IMG/VR virus record: IMGVR_UViG_3300038701_000886
Coordinates: 1-36,206 of that record
Direction: 5' to 3' (one strand)
DNA: 36,206 bases
DNA from: a virus
How positions within the stretch are numbered: position 1 is the stretch's first letter; each line of letters starts with the position of its first letter. Made by a program: the position numbers and the translations under genes. Positions 13,705 to 22,980 of this stretch are shown one piece after another. The notes beneath the pieces were generated by a model. It had not been told where the DNA came from. It saw only the letters and a program-made list of their open reading frames with translations, and ran no database searches.

Positions 13705-15116
13705 TATTCTATCAACCTAAATCTAACGTTATTTACTGTTCCTGCGGTTTCGGCTGGACGTGAAGGTTCTTCACCTGCTTTCTTGCGAGCGCGTTCTTTT
13801 GCTGCTTCAAATACATCACGTAGGTCTTTCAGGCTGCGCACAAATTGTTCTTCACTTTGACGTGTAGAAAGATTTGCAAGCGCCGTTTCAGCCTTAATAC
13901 CTTCAGTTTCTGTAATTGTTCCTCCGCCTTTAAGTTTCTCAAATCCTTCCAAGAATGTCTGGCTTTGAAGTCTTGAAACTAAAGCTTCGAAATCGGCTGC
14001 ATCTGTACCTGCAATTGTCGGCAATATAGAACTTAGGCCTGTGGAAATTTCACGGCCCGGATGTTCAAGTAATCGATCAATAATGGAAATAGAACTGTCA
14101 GCTTGGGCAAGATTTTCATCAAGTACAGCACGAGCGCCAACGGTTTGCTTGGTTTCCTCTCTTGCTTCAATAAGCTGTTTCTCTTTTCCAACCTCAGTTG
14201 AAATTGCCTGATCAGCATTAATAACGCTTTTGCTTTGTCCTGTAAGTGGATCAACTGCAAGAATTTGACCGCCGGGACCTGTTCTAATTGACAGGTTTTG
14301 ACGTTCTTTTACAGGACGTCCATCAGCACCAGTGACAATTTCAAAATCACCATTGCGCCTGATAATACCAACTGACCCGTCATCGAGCGTTACACGAGAT
14401 TGAACGCTATTGTTCAAACCTGTTGCTCGTTGCTCTTGCAGCCTCTTTTCTTCCGCAGCAATTTGTTGCTGGAAATTCTCTCTCTGACTTATCTGCCTAA
14501 ACGCCGCCAATTGTTGCTCTGGCGTACCATATTGAAGCAACAATGCGCTAATATCGTCAGCCCCAGGCGTAGCGCTGTTAGAACCGCCTGAGGCTTGAGA
14601 AAAAGGGTTTAGAACAGGCGGTGCTGCTGGTGGCGGTGCAGGCGGCAATCCGGGTGGTATGGCTGGAGAAGCTGGTGGCTGACCCCCAAGAACGCCAGTT
14701 AATGCTTGAGGCGCTGCTACAGGGTTTTGCCCGCCAATAGAACCAGCAAGTGGTGAATTTAAGTTAACACCCGCCAATGGTGACGGTGCCGCCTGTTGTG
14801 CTGCAAGCAAAGCTGCAAGGTTTTGCGTTCCTGCTGCAGGTGCGCCTGCTGGTGACTTACCTTGTTTTACAAGCTGCTGTAGCGCTTTATTTAGCTGTTG
14901 CTGACGCTTTCTTTGTGCGGCAGTTTGCTTTGTTTGCTGTGTCTGAAGAAGTCCGCGGCGAATGGCCCCAAATGGATCAACTCTTTGTCCAAAAGGGTTG
15001 TTCGACTCTGACAAAAGACTTAGACCCACATTGATAAATGGGTCTTCCAGAATTCCTTGTAATCCACCTGATTTCGTTTGCTGAAACCTTGCTTTTGATT
15101 GTCCTAAAATATCCAT
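13704..15116 (-). CDS. ejection (internal virion) protein
   Basis: A 470-aa protein with Ala/Pro/Gln-rich low complexity between residues ~70 and 190 (PPAPPPAAPP) and helical regions on both sides. The segment ISTGLSSILPTIAGTDAADF, LVSRLQSQTFLEGFEKLKGG and G-T-I-T-E-T-E-G-x-K-A (about residues 355-410) is a motif I associate with internal virion proteins of podoviruses. The N-terminus begins MDILGQSKARFQQ. It is the middle gene of a three-gene ejection set. Confidence 0.75.
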   Translation of the reverse strand: MDILGQSKARFQQTKSGGLQGILEDPFINVGLSLLSESNNPFGQRVDPFGAIRRGLLQTQQTKQTAAQRKRQQQLNKALQQLVKQGKSPAGAPAAGTQNLAALLAAQQAAPSPLAGVNLNSPLAGSIGGQNPVAAPQALTGVLGGQPPASPAIPPGLPPAPPPAAPPVLNPFSQASGGSNSATPGADDISALLLQYGTPEQQLAAFRQISQRENFQQQIAAEEKRLQEQRATGLNNSVQSRVTLDDGSVGIIRRNGDFEIVTGADGRPVKERQNLSIRTGPGGQILAVDPLTGQSKSVINADQAISTEVGKEKQLIEAREETKQTVGARAVLDENLAQADSSISIIDRLLEHPGREISTGLSSILPTIAGTDAADFEALVSRLQSQTFLEGFEKLKGGGTITETEGIKAETALANLSTRQSEEQFVRSLKDLRDVFEAAKERARKKAGEEPSRPAETAGTVNNVRFRLIE

Positions 15117-15128
15117 ATTTCTACATCC

Positions 15129-16382
15129 TTAGAAGAATAGACCGCCAAGGCCACCGATTAGACCACCAATTGGGCCACCAATGCCAAAGCCTGTTGCTGC
15201 TCCGCCTAATGCGCTTGAGAACCTTGCGCCAGAACCGGGGTTTGTTTGCTGCGTTGACGTGCTGCCAAAGTTTCCAGTAATCGCCGACAAATACCTTTGA
15301 AGCGCATCGTCACGTTCTGTTTGACCAAAGTTAAATCTTCTGATCTGATCATCAAGAGCACGTTGCCCCAATCCTTCAACTTGTGCGCCAACGTTTCCAA
15401 GTTGGCCAATGTTAAAGAAGTCATCACGAGCCAAAGGCAATGTTGCACCAAATGCCTGCTGTTGCTGTGCAAGCTGGTTTTGTTGATTTGCAAGTGAGGC
15501 CTGTAGTTCATTTCTCTGGCTTGCAATTTGCGCCTGCAAATCCTGACCCCGTGCGCCAAGAATGTTTTGGCTTTCAAGACCCCGCCTTTGAATGTCCCTA
15601 CCAAGAGCCTGATTAAACAAGTTGGCGCCTTGACCTGCTGCTTGTAATCCAAGACCTTGTTGGGCTTGTGAAAGTGATCCAAGCTGTCCGGCGGCCGCCA
15701 GTTGCCTATCGCGTTCACGCTGGAAGTTACCGCCGTAAATTTGGTTTGCAAGATCGCCTAGTGTATCTGATACTTGCCCTGCGGCCCTAGACTGAACGTC
15801 TGCCTGGGCACCAGAACCTGTTCTTCCGGCAAGGGAAAACTGTGCTGACAATGCAGGCAATACTTCCCTGTTAAACGTCTCGGTTACGTTTCTTTGAGCG
15901 CGGTTAAAGGTTTCATCTAGAAACGGGTTGTTAGTCAGGTTTTGTCCTTGAGCCGTCTGCGTAAGTGCCGTCTGTGTTGCCTCTGGAAGCCCAGTTAATT
16001 GACCTAGAAAGCTACTTTGAGCCCCTTGCAATGTTGGTATATTTTCCTGACCGGCCAAACCACGGATATTAGCCGGGGATATGTCAACCCTAAACTGCTG
16101 AGGATCAACGTTGCCGCCCGCTTGTCCCTCTAGAATATTTTGCGCACGTTGCTGGGCTGCACCAACAAGGGGGCTACCTTCAAGAGCCCTTTGCTGCTGT
16201 AGACCTAAAGCCTGTTCAGTCTGTTGACTAAATGGAACATAGGTTGCACCAGGAAAGAACTGACGCGGTGTATTAAAGTTTTGAAGCGCGGCCTCAAAGC
16301 CACGCTGTAAAAATGGTTGTTGGAACTCAGGTGGTTCAATTCTCTGAACCTGACTTGGTCCCCGTCCGCCGCCTTTTCCCAT
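15129..16382 (-). CDS. ejection (internal virion) protein
   Basis: A 417-aa protein, Gln/Ala/Gly-rich and almost wholly helical. It begins MGKGGGRGPS and ends in a glycine-zipper-like hydrophobic tail (ATGFGIGGPIGGLIGG). The middle shows repeated Q-L/Q-A heptads (ELQASLANQQNQLAQQQQAF). Composition, length and place between nozzle and fibre genes fit the first ejection protein of a podovirus. Its start overlaps the end of the acetyltransferase-like gene. Confidence 0.72.
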   Translation of the reverse strand: MGKGGGRGPSQVQRIEPPEFQQPFLQRGFEAALQNFNTPRQFFPGATYVPFSQQTEQALGLQQQRALEGSPLVGAAQQRAQNILEGQAGGNVDPQQFRVDISPANIRGLAGQENIPTLQGAQSSFLGQLTGLPEATQTALTQTAQGQNLTNNPFLDETFNRAQRNVTETFNREVLPALSAQFSLAGRTGSGAQADVQSRAAGQVSDTLGDLANQIYGGNFQRERDRQLAAAGQLGSLSQAQQGLGLQAAGQGANLFNQALGRDIQRRGLESQNILGARGQDLQAQIASQRNELQASLANQQNQLAQQQQAFGATLPLARDDFFNIGQLGNVGAQVEGLGQRALDDQIRRFNFGQTERDDALQRYLSAITGNFGSTSTQQTNPGSGARFSSALGGAATGFGIGGPIGGLIGGLGGLFF

Positions 16383-16815
16383 CGGTTTTCATCCTCATTA
16401 CGGTAAATTCCTCATCAAATCCCAATGGTGTTGCAGTTTTTAACCAACCCCGTCGGCCGCAAAGGCTGACATATTTGCAACCTAATTCGGTCGCGTACTC
16501 GTGTAACTCATCTACCAATTTAGGTAGCCATTCCTTCATATTGTCACCGGATAAATATTGAACCAATACATGCTTGAACTTAGGCTCAATTATAACTTCT
16601 GTAATTGCTATAGCGCTAAAATCGTTGACATTCCAAAGCTGTAAATCACCTAATTGAAGGCCAGTTACAATGTCATCAATGCGCTTCCCGGTTTCTACTT
16701 TATTCAAAACCTTTTCCAGAAGCGGCCCTACGCTGCCCCAATTTTCAAGGATTGAGCTAGGACCTATGCGCTCGACAATAGCACAATTACAACAAGCTTG
16801 TAAGATTTCTTCCAC
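16336..16815 (-). CDS. GNAT-like virion-operon protein
   Basis: About 159 aa if the GTG at 16815 is used (GGAGGA 11 bases upstream); a TTG at 16848 is another choice. The C-terminal part, LPKLVDELHEYATELGCKYV, SLCGRRGWLKTATPLGF and EEFTVMRMK, matches the end of small phage GNAT-fold proteins that sit before ejection proteins (A...GC..I.L.GRRGW.....GF). A true acetyl-CoA loop (R/Q-x-x-G-x-G/A) is not evident, so catalysis is uncertain. Role in the virion or in modifying it is unknown. Confidence 0.6.
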   Translation of the reverse strand: MEEILQACCNCAIVERIGPSSILENWGSVGPLLEKVLNKVETGKRIDDIVTGLQLGDLQLWNVNDFSAIAITEVIIEPKFKHVLVQYLSGDNMKEWLPKLVDELHEYATELGCKYVSLCGRRGWLKTATPLGFDEEFTVMRMKTDGKRRRTGTKSGSEN

Positions 16816-17125
16816 CTTGGAATAATCCTCCGCCAAAACCACCTGCAAACGGATTGTTTGGCAAAGGTGGTGTAATGGGTTGTTGAACTGGTGGTTGCGG
16901 CATCATTTGCGGCATTGCCGGAGGCGGTGCTGGTGGTTGAATACCTGCTAAACCAAGTGCTTGCTGACTGAATGACCCTAAATCAGAAAAATTGCCAGAA
17001 CCAGGTATGGGTGCTTGTGGCAATTGTGGTGGCTGCATCATCTGCGGAACTGGCGGCGGTGCTGGTAAACCACCCCCTTGCTGATTTTGTATGTTCATCA
17101 ACAAATTCTCTAAAAAGTTTGGCAT
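16787..17125 (-). CDS. proline/glutamine/methionine-rich virion-operon protein
   Basis: A 112-aa low-complexity protein with repeats of P-P-x-P and P-Q-M-M (GLPAPPPVPQMMQPPQLPQA; PPPAMPQMMPQPPVQQP). The N-terminus MPNFLENLLMNIQNQQGGG is helical and the C-terminus Gly/Phe-rich (FAGGFGGGLFQGG). It starts at ATG 17125, overlapping the stop of the nozzle gene. Probably unstructured in solution. No known function. Confidence 0.65.
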   Translation of the reverse strand: MPNFLENLLMNIQNQQGGGLPAPPPVPQMMQPPQLPQAPIPGSGNFSDLGSFSQQALGLAGIQPPAPPPAMPQMMPQPPVQQPITPPLPNNPFAGGFGGGLFQGGRNLTSLL

Positions 17126-18585
17126 TATCGTTTTCTCCCTCTTGCCTTGGGTGTAAATTCAATTGCGTTTGCGTGCCTTACATCTGCCTGTGTCGTCAAT
17201 CTGAAACGAACGTATTTAGACCTTAATCTAACATCGCATATACCAAGGTCGTTCATTAGAGCAGGCGAAAGTGTAACTGGCGTGTCTATAATTCTATCGC
17301 GAACAATTGGCGTTACATTGACGTCTCCGTCAGCTTCCACCAGTGGTCTGACGTCGGTTATAAACATGAAAGTATCGTCTTGGCTGTATTCTTTTGTGTC
17401 GATGCACATTGGCAGGTTTTCGCCGGAAAATGTAGCCGCCCTGTTTTGTCCGTCAAATCCAATTACCCTGAATGAACCACCAATAAATGACGTGCTATCA
17501 ACTGAAAAATCATTAACGTCAATACCACCTGGCAACACTGGATCAAGTTCATCTAGCGTAAGGTTCTGGCTTACAAACTCGCTGATTACCTGAGTTTCTA
17601 TTACAGCGTATCCCCATTTATCAGATTGATAATTGTAAATTAAAAGTCTGTCATTGTTATCAAGCGACCCGGATGTTTTAAATGCCCACATTGCCAGATT
17701 GTTTTCACGATCAAGAGCGCCGCGCATATTAATAATTTCAGAAGTTTCTACTTCATTAAGAAACCACCTATTGACCCTGTTATGACCAATTGGTGAAGCA
17801 CCTTGTTGTCCACTTAAAGCAATGCTGTAAAAACCATCATGAGCATAAAAGAAAGCAATTGCGCCATTAGATACAACGCTCATAGGCGCTGCAGTACCTC
17901 TAGAACGCTCAATACGGTCAAACCTGAATATAAACGGAGGACCGATGTATCTCATGCGTGTGATACTGTTCTCGTGCCATATGGTGCCTTCTTCGCCTCC
18001 AATGATTTGTCTTACTTCACCACCCTGTCCGCGTAAGCTTTGACTGCCCGATTGTGTAATCTGGCTTTGCTCGTAATCCTCTGCATTGTTAAACGCTGAC
18101 CAGCGCACAGTGTCAGGACGTCGTACCCCGTCGTCAATGTCTCCTAACACTACAAAATCACGAACTACGGCTATTCTGGCGGCCCTTGGCGGGCTTCCCG
18201 CTGTGTCCCTGAAGTTTGTTCCCGTAAGCAAGTTAAATATTTGCAGGTTGTTAGAAATATTAGTGGCAAGGATAAAATCGCCGAACTGTGCAAACTGCCA
18301 GTTTACTGAATTATAACCTCCAGCATCGCTAACATCATTCCATGTTCCGCTGGTTAGCCTGTATAGTTTTGTCATGTCACCAGCAAAATTGGACACAACA
18401 TTATTGCTGTCCCTTATCCATGCAGCTCCAAGGCAGGGTCCATCAAGGGCATTGGTGAATGACTGCAAATCCCTCAGAGATCGGTAACTGACCAACTGAG
18501 GGATACAATTTTTTGCTACCAAGGTTCCAGGGTTGTTATGTTCTGGCAGGTCTGGGAGCCATTCGCCTAATGGTGCTTGTGTCAT
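17125..18585 (-). CDS. tail nozzle/packaged-DNA stabilisation protein (P22 gp10-like)
   Basis: A 486-aa beta-rich protein. The N-terminus (PDLPEHNNPGTLVAKNCIP) and the following L-x-S-x-x-x-A-L-D...G-A segment fit the large beta-propeller-like family of P22 gp10/T7 gp12-type nozzle proteins, which close the portal-adaptor channel and hold packaged DNA. Later segments (ISEFVSQNLTLDELD; GFDGQNRAATFSGENL) are also typical. It follows the adaptor gene with a 4-bp overlap and precedes the ejection genes, as in other podoviruses. Confidence 0.82.
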   Translation of the reverse strand: MTQAPLGEWLPDLPEHNNPGTLVAKNCIPQLVSYRSLRDLQSFTNALDGPCLGAAWIRDSNNVVSNFAGDMTKLYRLTSGTWNDVSDAGGYNSVNWQFAQFGDFILATNISNNLQIFNLLTGTNFRDTAGSPPRAARIAVVRDFVVLGDIDDGVRRPDTVRWSAFNNAEDYEQSQITQSGSQSLRGQGGEVRQIIGGEEGTIWHENSITRMRYIGPPFIFRFDRIERSRGTAAPMSVVSNGAIAFFYAHDGFYSIALSGQQGASPIGHNRVNRWFLNEVETSEIINMRGALDRENNLAMWAFKTSGSLDNNDRLLIYNYQSDKWGYAVIETQVISEFVSQNLTLDELDPVLPGGIDVNDFSVDSTSFIGGSFRVIGFDGQNRAATFSGENLPMCIDTKEYSQDDTFMFITDVRPLVEADGDVNVTPIVRDRIIDTPVTLSPALMNDLGICDVRLRSKYVRFRLTTQADVRHANAIEFTPKARGRKR

Positions 18586-19223
18586 ACTGCATAGTCCGGT
18601 GTTCGCTTAAACGGTCCTGATCTTATTTTCCGTTTTTCAATTTTTGCCAGTTCTTCAACACGCTGATTAAACCTGGCTTCGCATTTCGCTTCTTCTTCAG
18701 TGTCGTCAACGTAAAACCACAATTCTGCAAGAGCGGCGTAAAGATAAATATCATAATGATTGGTTAACACAAAGTTGGTGTCACTATCGTTCTGTAGCGC
18801 CGGAAATCTTTCATAATAACGGAAACGAACTTCAAACTCTTCACCGTCACCGGGCTCCGGACGGAATAAAATCTGGTTGCCGGAAAAAGTAAAAAACGTT
18901 CTTCTAGTGGTGTCGTTTATATACTGAACATTGTCATGATATTCATCAAACTGGTCAGGGGGCATAAAGTCCAACTTACGAACCCTTAGAGACGATGAAT
19001 TATCTGTAAAAGAAACGCTTCGATAACCAAGAAAACCAGTGGGAAGATCAACAGCCCCACTGGTCGGTACATTCATGACTATTTCTTTCTGCATTTCCTG
19101 AACACGAACACGTCTGGCAATGCGAGCCTCTGCCATTCTGATAAATCTTGGTAACACAGTTATCAGGTTTGGCTTAGTGCCATAATCAAGTAACTCTGAT
19201 TTTAATATGGCTAATGTTGTCAT
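18582..19223 (-). CDS. head-tail adaptor (tail tubular A-like)
   Basis: A 213-aa protein. LPRFIRMAEARIARRVRVQE (about residues 24-43), the VDLPTGFLGYRSV segment, and the C-terminal YDIYLYAALAELWFYVDDTEE with EARFNQRVEELAK are typical of the adaptor family that docks onto the portal ring in SU10-, P22- and T7-like podoviruses. The length fits. It overlaps the neighbouring genes on both sides by 4 bp (ATGA), typical for this module. Confidence 0.85.
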   Translation of the reverse strand: MTTLAILKSELLDYGTKPNLITVLPRFIRMAEARIARRVRVQEMQKEIVMNVPTSGAVDLPTGFLGYRSVSFTDNSSSLRVRKLDFMPPDQFDEYHDNVQYINDTTRRTFFTFSGNQILFRPEPGDGEEFEVRFRYYERFPALQNDSDTNFVLTNHYDIYLYAALAELWFYVDDTEEEAKCEARFNQRVEELAKIEKRKIRSGPFKRTPDYAV

Positions 19224-19552
19224 AGCTTCATAAACCTTAAGTGTTCGTAATCGCTGGAATTAAGACGGCCTGCTAAAAACTTTTGCCAACTCACGCCCCA
19301 AGTCTTGGGACCGTTTTTCCATTCTTGCCGCCATTTATGCATTAAGACGATTGGAACGCGTGCGCCGACTACTCCAGCAGCGCCGCTTTTAAGTCTTTCT
19401 TTTGATATATCGGCTTGTCGTTTGTTCCAGTTGATTATTTCCTCAACGCTGGCCGCGGGCATCGTTTCGGTTGTAATGATTTCATTGTCTTCAATAAAAA
19501 CCTTGCTTTCAGTAGCACCGCTTTTACCAGCATCAAGGATTAAATCAGCCAT
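19220..19552 (-). CDS. hypothetical head-module protein
   Basis: A 110-aa protein between the coiled-coil head gene and the adaptor. The C-terminal half (LMHKWRQEWKNGPKTWGVSW followed by FLAGRLNSSDYEHLRF) is an amphipathic, Trp-rich segment that I recall in small unknown proteins at this place in related phages. Possibly a head-completion or packaging accessory. No motif for an enzyme. Confidence 0.65.
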   Translation of the reverse strand: MADLILDAGKSGATESKVFIEDNEIITTETMPAASVEEIINWNKRQADISKERLKSGAAGVVGARVPIVLMHKWRQEWKNGPKTWGVSWQKFLAGRLNSSDYEHLRFMKL

Positions 19553-19561
19553 GTTTCCACC

Positions 19562-20116
19562 TTATTTTCTAGCTCTTTTACGAGTTGTCTTTTTTGGTTG
19601 TGCTGCTTCAAGTTCAGCAATTTTTGCTTTCAAAGCATCATTTTCGTCAAGAAGTGTATCTTCTCGTTCTTTGGCTTCACCAAGAAGAATATTAGCTTCT
19701 TGAACCCTTGCTTCATTTTGTGAGTTTTGATCCTCAAACTTAGCAAGCAAATTAGGGTCTGCTGCTTCAAGTGCCTTTTCATGTTGAAGTTTAACATTCT
19801 CAGCGCGGCGACGATCAAGACGTTCCTGACGGTCTCTTTGGCTTTCTTGAGTGTGGGTAGGCGCGTCAAGCGGTTTAAGGCCATTGTTATAGTCTTCAAC
19901 AAATTCACGCGCTTCCTCGTCACCCATATAGTGATATGGACGGGTAATAGGTTCGTCAGTGCGTTCGATATGCTCGCTTTTCAAAACCCAATGGTCATCA
20001 GGTACGTCAACTACCTGTGTTGCCTGTAACTTAGGAACACCCTTATTGCCATCAGCAAGAAAAAGTCCCCATGTTGAATATTGGCCGTTCATTGATTTAA
20101 TTCTAATTTTTGGCAT
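19562..20116 (-). CDS. head-module protein with coiled-coil tail
   Basis: A 184-aa protein. Residues 1-80 form a compact part (MPKIRIKSMNGQYSTWGLFL, then DDHWVLKSEHIERTDEP). From ~95 on there is a charged helix with heptads (RRRAENVKLQHEKALEAADP; ENDALKAKIAELEAAQ) and a basic end KKTTRKRARK. It is encoded just behind the major capsid gene, separated by a hairpin. It may be a decoration or head-vertex protein; not resolved. Confidence 0.65.
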   Translation of the reverse strand: MPKIRIKSMNGQYSTWGLFLADGNKGVPKLQATQVVDVPDDHWVLKSEHIERTDEPITRPYHYMGDEEAREFVEDYNNGLKPLDAPTHTQESQRDRQERLDRRRAENVKLQHEKALEAADPNLLAKFEDQNSQNEARVQEANILLGEAKEREDTLLDENDALKAKIAELEAAQPKKTTRKRARK

Positions 20117-20146
20117 CTTTTCACTTTCTTTGTTTAAAAGGGTAAA

Positions 20147-20164
20147 GGCGGCAATTAAGCCGCC
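20147..20164 (-). terminator. hairpin behind the major capsid gene
   Basis: GGCGGC-TTAATT-GCCGCC on the minus strand, followed by TTTACCCTTTT. A 6-bp GC stem with an imperfect T-tract makes a weak or partial terminator that would lower expression of the genes behind the capsid gene. Confidence 0.6.
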
Positions 20165-20173
20165 CTTTGTTTT

Positions 20174-21238
20174 TTATGCCACCATTGCGATGTTGTCGAT
20201 GTCGGCAATAATACCGCTTGCGGCTTCGTTTCGACTTTCGACACCCCAGTCAACAAGCAATACTTTCTTGTCGTTGTCACCAGTTTTCCCGATGTCGATA
20301 GTGTGGTAACCATCTGCATAAGAAATTGCCCACATATCCGGGTCAAGAATGAACACGTCACGCTCACGCTGGAAGCGGTTTGGAACTACGTCAAGAACAC
20401 CGAAATCAGACACGTAAACGTCAACAGAACCAACAACCATCAAACCTTCTGACTTGTTTGGTCCTGCGTCTTGGTACTGTGTTGCAATCCGTGCATTGGC
20501 AGAGAACATGTAATTCGAGAAACGACGCTTAATGCGTGGATCAAGCATAATCATGTTCGGATCGCCACCTTCTTCATAAATGTCAGAAATAACATCAAGA
20601 AGGGCAGTTTCAGAAAGTGCACGAAGTGTGCCATCTGTTGCCGCGGCGTTTGGCTGACCAAACGTAGTGTTTGATAGCGTAGGATCGGCACCACCGGAAC
20701 CGCGGTTAGTGTTTGTCCGTAGCCATGCAGCAAGACCAGCGGTGCGAGGCGCTACAGTAGCAGAACCCTGTACGGCTTGTTGGTTGTTTGTTGCTGCCTG
20801 CTCACAATCACGTTGTAGTTCAAGGCCAGCCTTAGAAATCTGATAACCGATTTCAGATTTACGGCCTGCTTTTGCAAACAGATTTGCACGGCGTGTGACG
20901 TTGATGTCTTTGCGTGAAATCTGCTGATAGTTGCCAATACGCTCACCACCGTTAATAGCCACACCTTGGAACACACCACCAGAAGGAGCAGCAGGTGTAG
21001 TATCACCCTCTGCCTGGAAGTCATCACCGTCAATGTGGGCATTGTCTGCGCGAGCATCAGCAAGGCTATCAATAGTCCATTCATGAAGATCGCTTTCCGC
21101 AGTTGTGCGGTCGGCGTTCATATGAAAAGGGCGCTCGGTTGGCGAGATATTGTAAATAATATCCGTTAAGTCCTCACGCACGTTGTCGCCAGTAGTATTT
21201 AGGTCATACCGGTCTAAGACCTGATCAGGTTGTGCCAC
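20174..21238 (-). CDS. major capsid protein
   Basis: A 354-aa protein with a GTG start at 21238 behind AGGAGA (7 bases), overlapping the scaffold stop. The N-terminus has R-E-D-L-T-D-I-I-Y-N-I-S-P-T-E-R-P-F (about residues 21-38) and HEWTIDSLADARADNAHIDG. These are hallmarks of the DUF5309/SU10-type HK97-fold capsid family (L-x-D-x-I-Y-x-I-S-P-x-E-x-P-F...H-E-W...D-x-L). Later DPRIKRRFSNYM and the C-terminal VDWGVESRNEAASGIIADID also fit. A hairpin follows the gene. Confidence 0.9.
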   Translation of the reverse strand: MAQPDQVLDRYDLNTTGDNVREDLTDIIYNISPTERPFHMNADRTTAESDLHEWTIDSLADARADNAHIDGDDFQAEGDTTPAAPSGGVFQGVAINGGERIGNYQQISRKDINVTRRANLFAKAGRKSEIGYQISKAGLELQRDCEQAATNNQQAVQGSATVAPRTAGLAAWLRTNTNRGSGGADPTLSNTTFGQPNAAATDGTLRALSETALLDVISDIYEEGGDPNMIMLDPRIKRRFSNYMFSANARIATQYQDAGPNKSEGLMVVGSVDVYVSDFGVLDVVPNRFQRERDVFILDPDMWAISYADGYHTIDIGKTGDNDKKVLLVDWGVESRNEAASGIIADIDNIAMVA

Positions 21239-22358
21239 GTCGATTTCTCCTATTGACTTGGGCGTTAATCAGGTTCGCAGCATCTTGTAAATTACCTGTT
21301 TTCTTAGCTCTGGCTTTAAGTTTGTTGATTTGAATATCACCACCTTTTGCAGGCATCTTACCGCCTGATTTAATAGCTTTTGGAACCTTACGAACCTCTT
21401 TTACGGCCTTCTTACTGTTAGCCATAATTTTGTCGTATTCCGCAGCCTTGTTGGCAATATCAATCAACCTCCAGTCAGCCACACCGTTAAGCTCGTCAGA
21501 AGTGTATCCATATGCATCACTAAGATAACCAGTTAACTGCTGGCTTTTCTCAGGTCCCCAATTTGGAATAACTTCCTCTAGCTTTGCTGTTGATTTCTCA
21601 AGCATTTCTGATGCCATTGCTAATTGTTGCATCTGTTGCTGTTCGGTAAAATGGTTATATTGCTGTGAAGCCTGGTTATAAATTTGCTGTAATCCGTTCA
21701 TGCGATCCTGAACAAGCTGACGTTGCTTGGCCCATTCACCGGGGTTGGTTTCTCTCAACTGAGCTAGTTGCTCATTATTAAGGTCGCCAACAAGTAGGTT
21801 TTGGGATTGCTGTAGGAACATAGCAAGAGGCGCAATCTGAGCCTGATAGTTCTGTTCATACTGTTGTCTTTGCTGTTCAAATGCCTTCATTTCTTCAGCA
21901 AGTTTTGATGTACGCTGCCTATAGTCCGCGTCCCTCTGGTTGCCTTTTGTTAATTCGCTAAGGGTGACAGTAACGTCTTCACCTGCGGCTTTGAAACTGT
22001 GGTTTAATCCCAAAATATCTTCAAGATCAAGGCCCGTTGCCTCTGCAAGCTCGCTAATTGTTGTCGGAAACTGTGCCTCTGCATCATCAGACAAGGCGTC
22101 ATTGGGTTGGTCTTCGTTAGCGTCCTGATAATCATCATCGTTAGAGCCAGCAAATTCGGCATCGCCGTAATCACCATTGTCATCATCAAATTGATTATCT
22201 TCGTTTTGGTGTCCTTGATCGCGCACATATGCGTTATCTTCTTGTCCACCTTGTGATTGCTCAAGTTGCTGACCAATGTGGTCTGCTGCTTGACGCAAGT
22301 TCATGCTCTCATTATTGCTACTGCCCCCGCTTGCGGGATTGAGTGGTGCTTGAGCCAT
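21225..22358 (-). CDS. scaffolding protein
   Basis: A 377-aa protein placed directly before the capsid gene, the usual spot for the scaffold. An acidic, Asp/Asn/Gln-rich N-terminal ~95 residues (DNQFDDDNGDYGDAEF) is followed by FPTTISELAEATGLDLEDIL (about 97-116), a long Gln-rich coiled coil (AFEQQRQQYEQNYQ), and a strongly basic helical C-terminus (KKAVKEVRKVPKAIKSGGKM). A basic helical C-end is what binds the capsid inner face in P22-like scaffolds. It overlaps the capsid gene by 14 bp. Confidence 0.82.
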   Translation of the reverse strand: MAQAPLNPASGGSSNNESMNLRQAADHIGQQLEQSQGGQEDNAYVRDQGHQNEDNQFDDDNGDYGDAEFAGSNDDDYQDANEDQPNDALSDDAEAQFPTTISELAEATGLDLEDILGLNHSFKAAGEDVTVTLSELTKGNQRDADYRQRTSKLAEEMKAFEQQRQQYEQNYQAQIAPLAMFLQQSQNLLVGDLNNEQLAQLRETNPGEWAKQRQLVQDRMNGLQQIYNQASQQYNHFTEQQQMQQLAMASEMLEKSTAKLEEVIPNWGPEKSQQLTGYLSDAYGYTSDELNGVADWRLIDIANKAAEYDKIMANSKKAVKEVRKVPKAIKSGGKMPAKGGDIQINKLKARAKKTGNLQDAANLINAQVNRRNRRGTT

Positions 22359-22361
22359 GTT

Positions 22362-22667
22362 TTAATTTCCTTTAATTTCATGCGGGTCATAAGGCTTTTT
22401 CTTTGATTTAGCCTCGACGCGCTTTTTCTCTTGGTTACCTGTTTGCACTGTTAATGTAAGCTCTTTTTTGACTTCCTCCATAGCCTGCAAGCTTCTAATT
22501 GTTTCTAATGCTTGATTTGACTTTACTTCGCTACCGTCCAACTTAATGGACATAAGGTCCCGAAACTTACGGTCTTTCAAGCGTTCAAATGTTTTTACAA
22601 ACTCTGGATTTTCCAGTATCTGGGCTGCTCTTTGTCCGTTTGCAACTTTGCTATCTCTGTTACTCAT
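22362..22667 (-). CDS. hypothetical head-module protein
   Basis: A 101-aa, Lys/Glu-rich helical protein from ATG 22667, overlapping the previous stop (ATGAGTAA); an in-frame TTG at 22673 is a less likely start. Contains FVKTFERLKDRKFRDLMSIK and a very basic end (KKRVEAKSKKKPYDP). Encoded between the unknown 106-aa gene and the scaffold. No family recognised. Confidence 0.6.
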   Translation of the reverse strand: MSNRDSKVANGQRAAQILENPEFVKTFERLKDRKFRDLMSIKLDGSEVKSNQALETIRSLQAMEEVKKELTLTVQTGNQEKKRVEAKSKKKPYDPHEIKGN

Positions 22668-22980
22668 TTTCAATAACCCCTATAAGTAAAAGCAACGTTT
22701 CAAGGTTGCGGTGCTCTATTTCTTCCTGTGTTAACCCAGAACGCCTTTGGTCTACTATAACACCACCTTGACCCTTTCCGCCACCCCTTGGGCGCTCAGT
22801 CTCTATTACAGGGGCTTCTGTGGGTATATATCCAGCAAGTTCACCCATGTAAACAAATGCGTCTTGATCGTAATGGGCAATCGATTGGGTATTGCTATTA
22901 ACGCCAAAAACAGCGCCTATTCCACCATCTAAGTGTAAGACACTGTCTTCGTATATTGCGTATATTGGTGCGTTTGCCAT
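22660..22980 (-). CDS. hypothetical head-module protein
   Basis: A 106-aa protein whose ATG overlaps the upstream stop (TAATG). N-terminus MANAPIYAIYEDSVLHLDGG, then a Gly/Arg patch (PRGGGKGQGG) and a C-terminal helix (TQEEIEHRNLETLLLLIGV). Part of a tight four-gene overlap chain between portal and scaffold. Function not recognised. Confidence 0.62.
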   Translation of the reverse strand: MANAPIYAIYEDSVLHLDGGIGAVFGVNSNTQSIAHYDQDAFVYMGELAGYIPTEAPVIETERPRGGGKGQGGVIVDQRRSGLTQEEIEHRNLETLLLLIGVIENE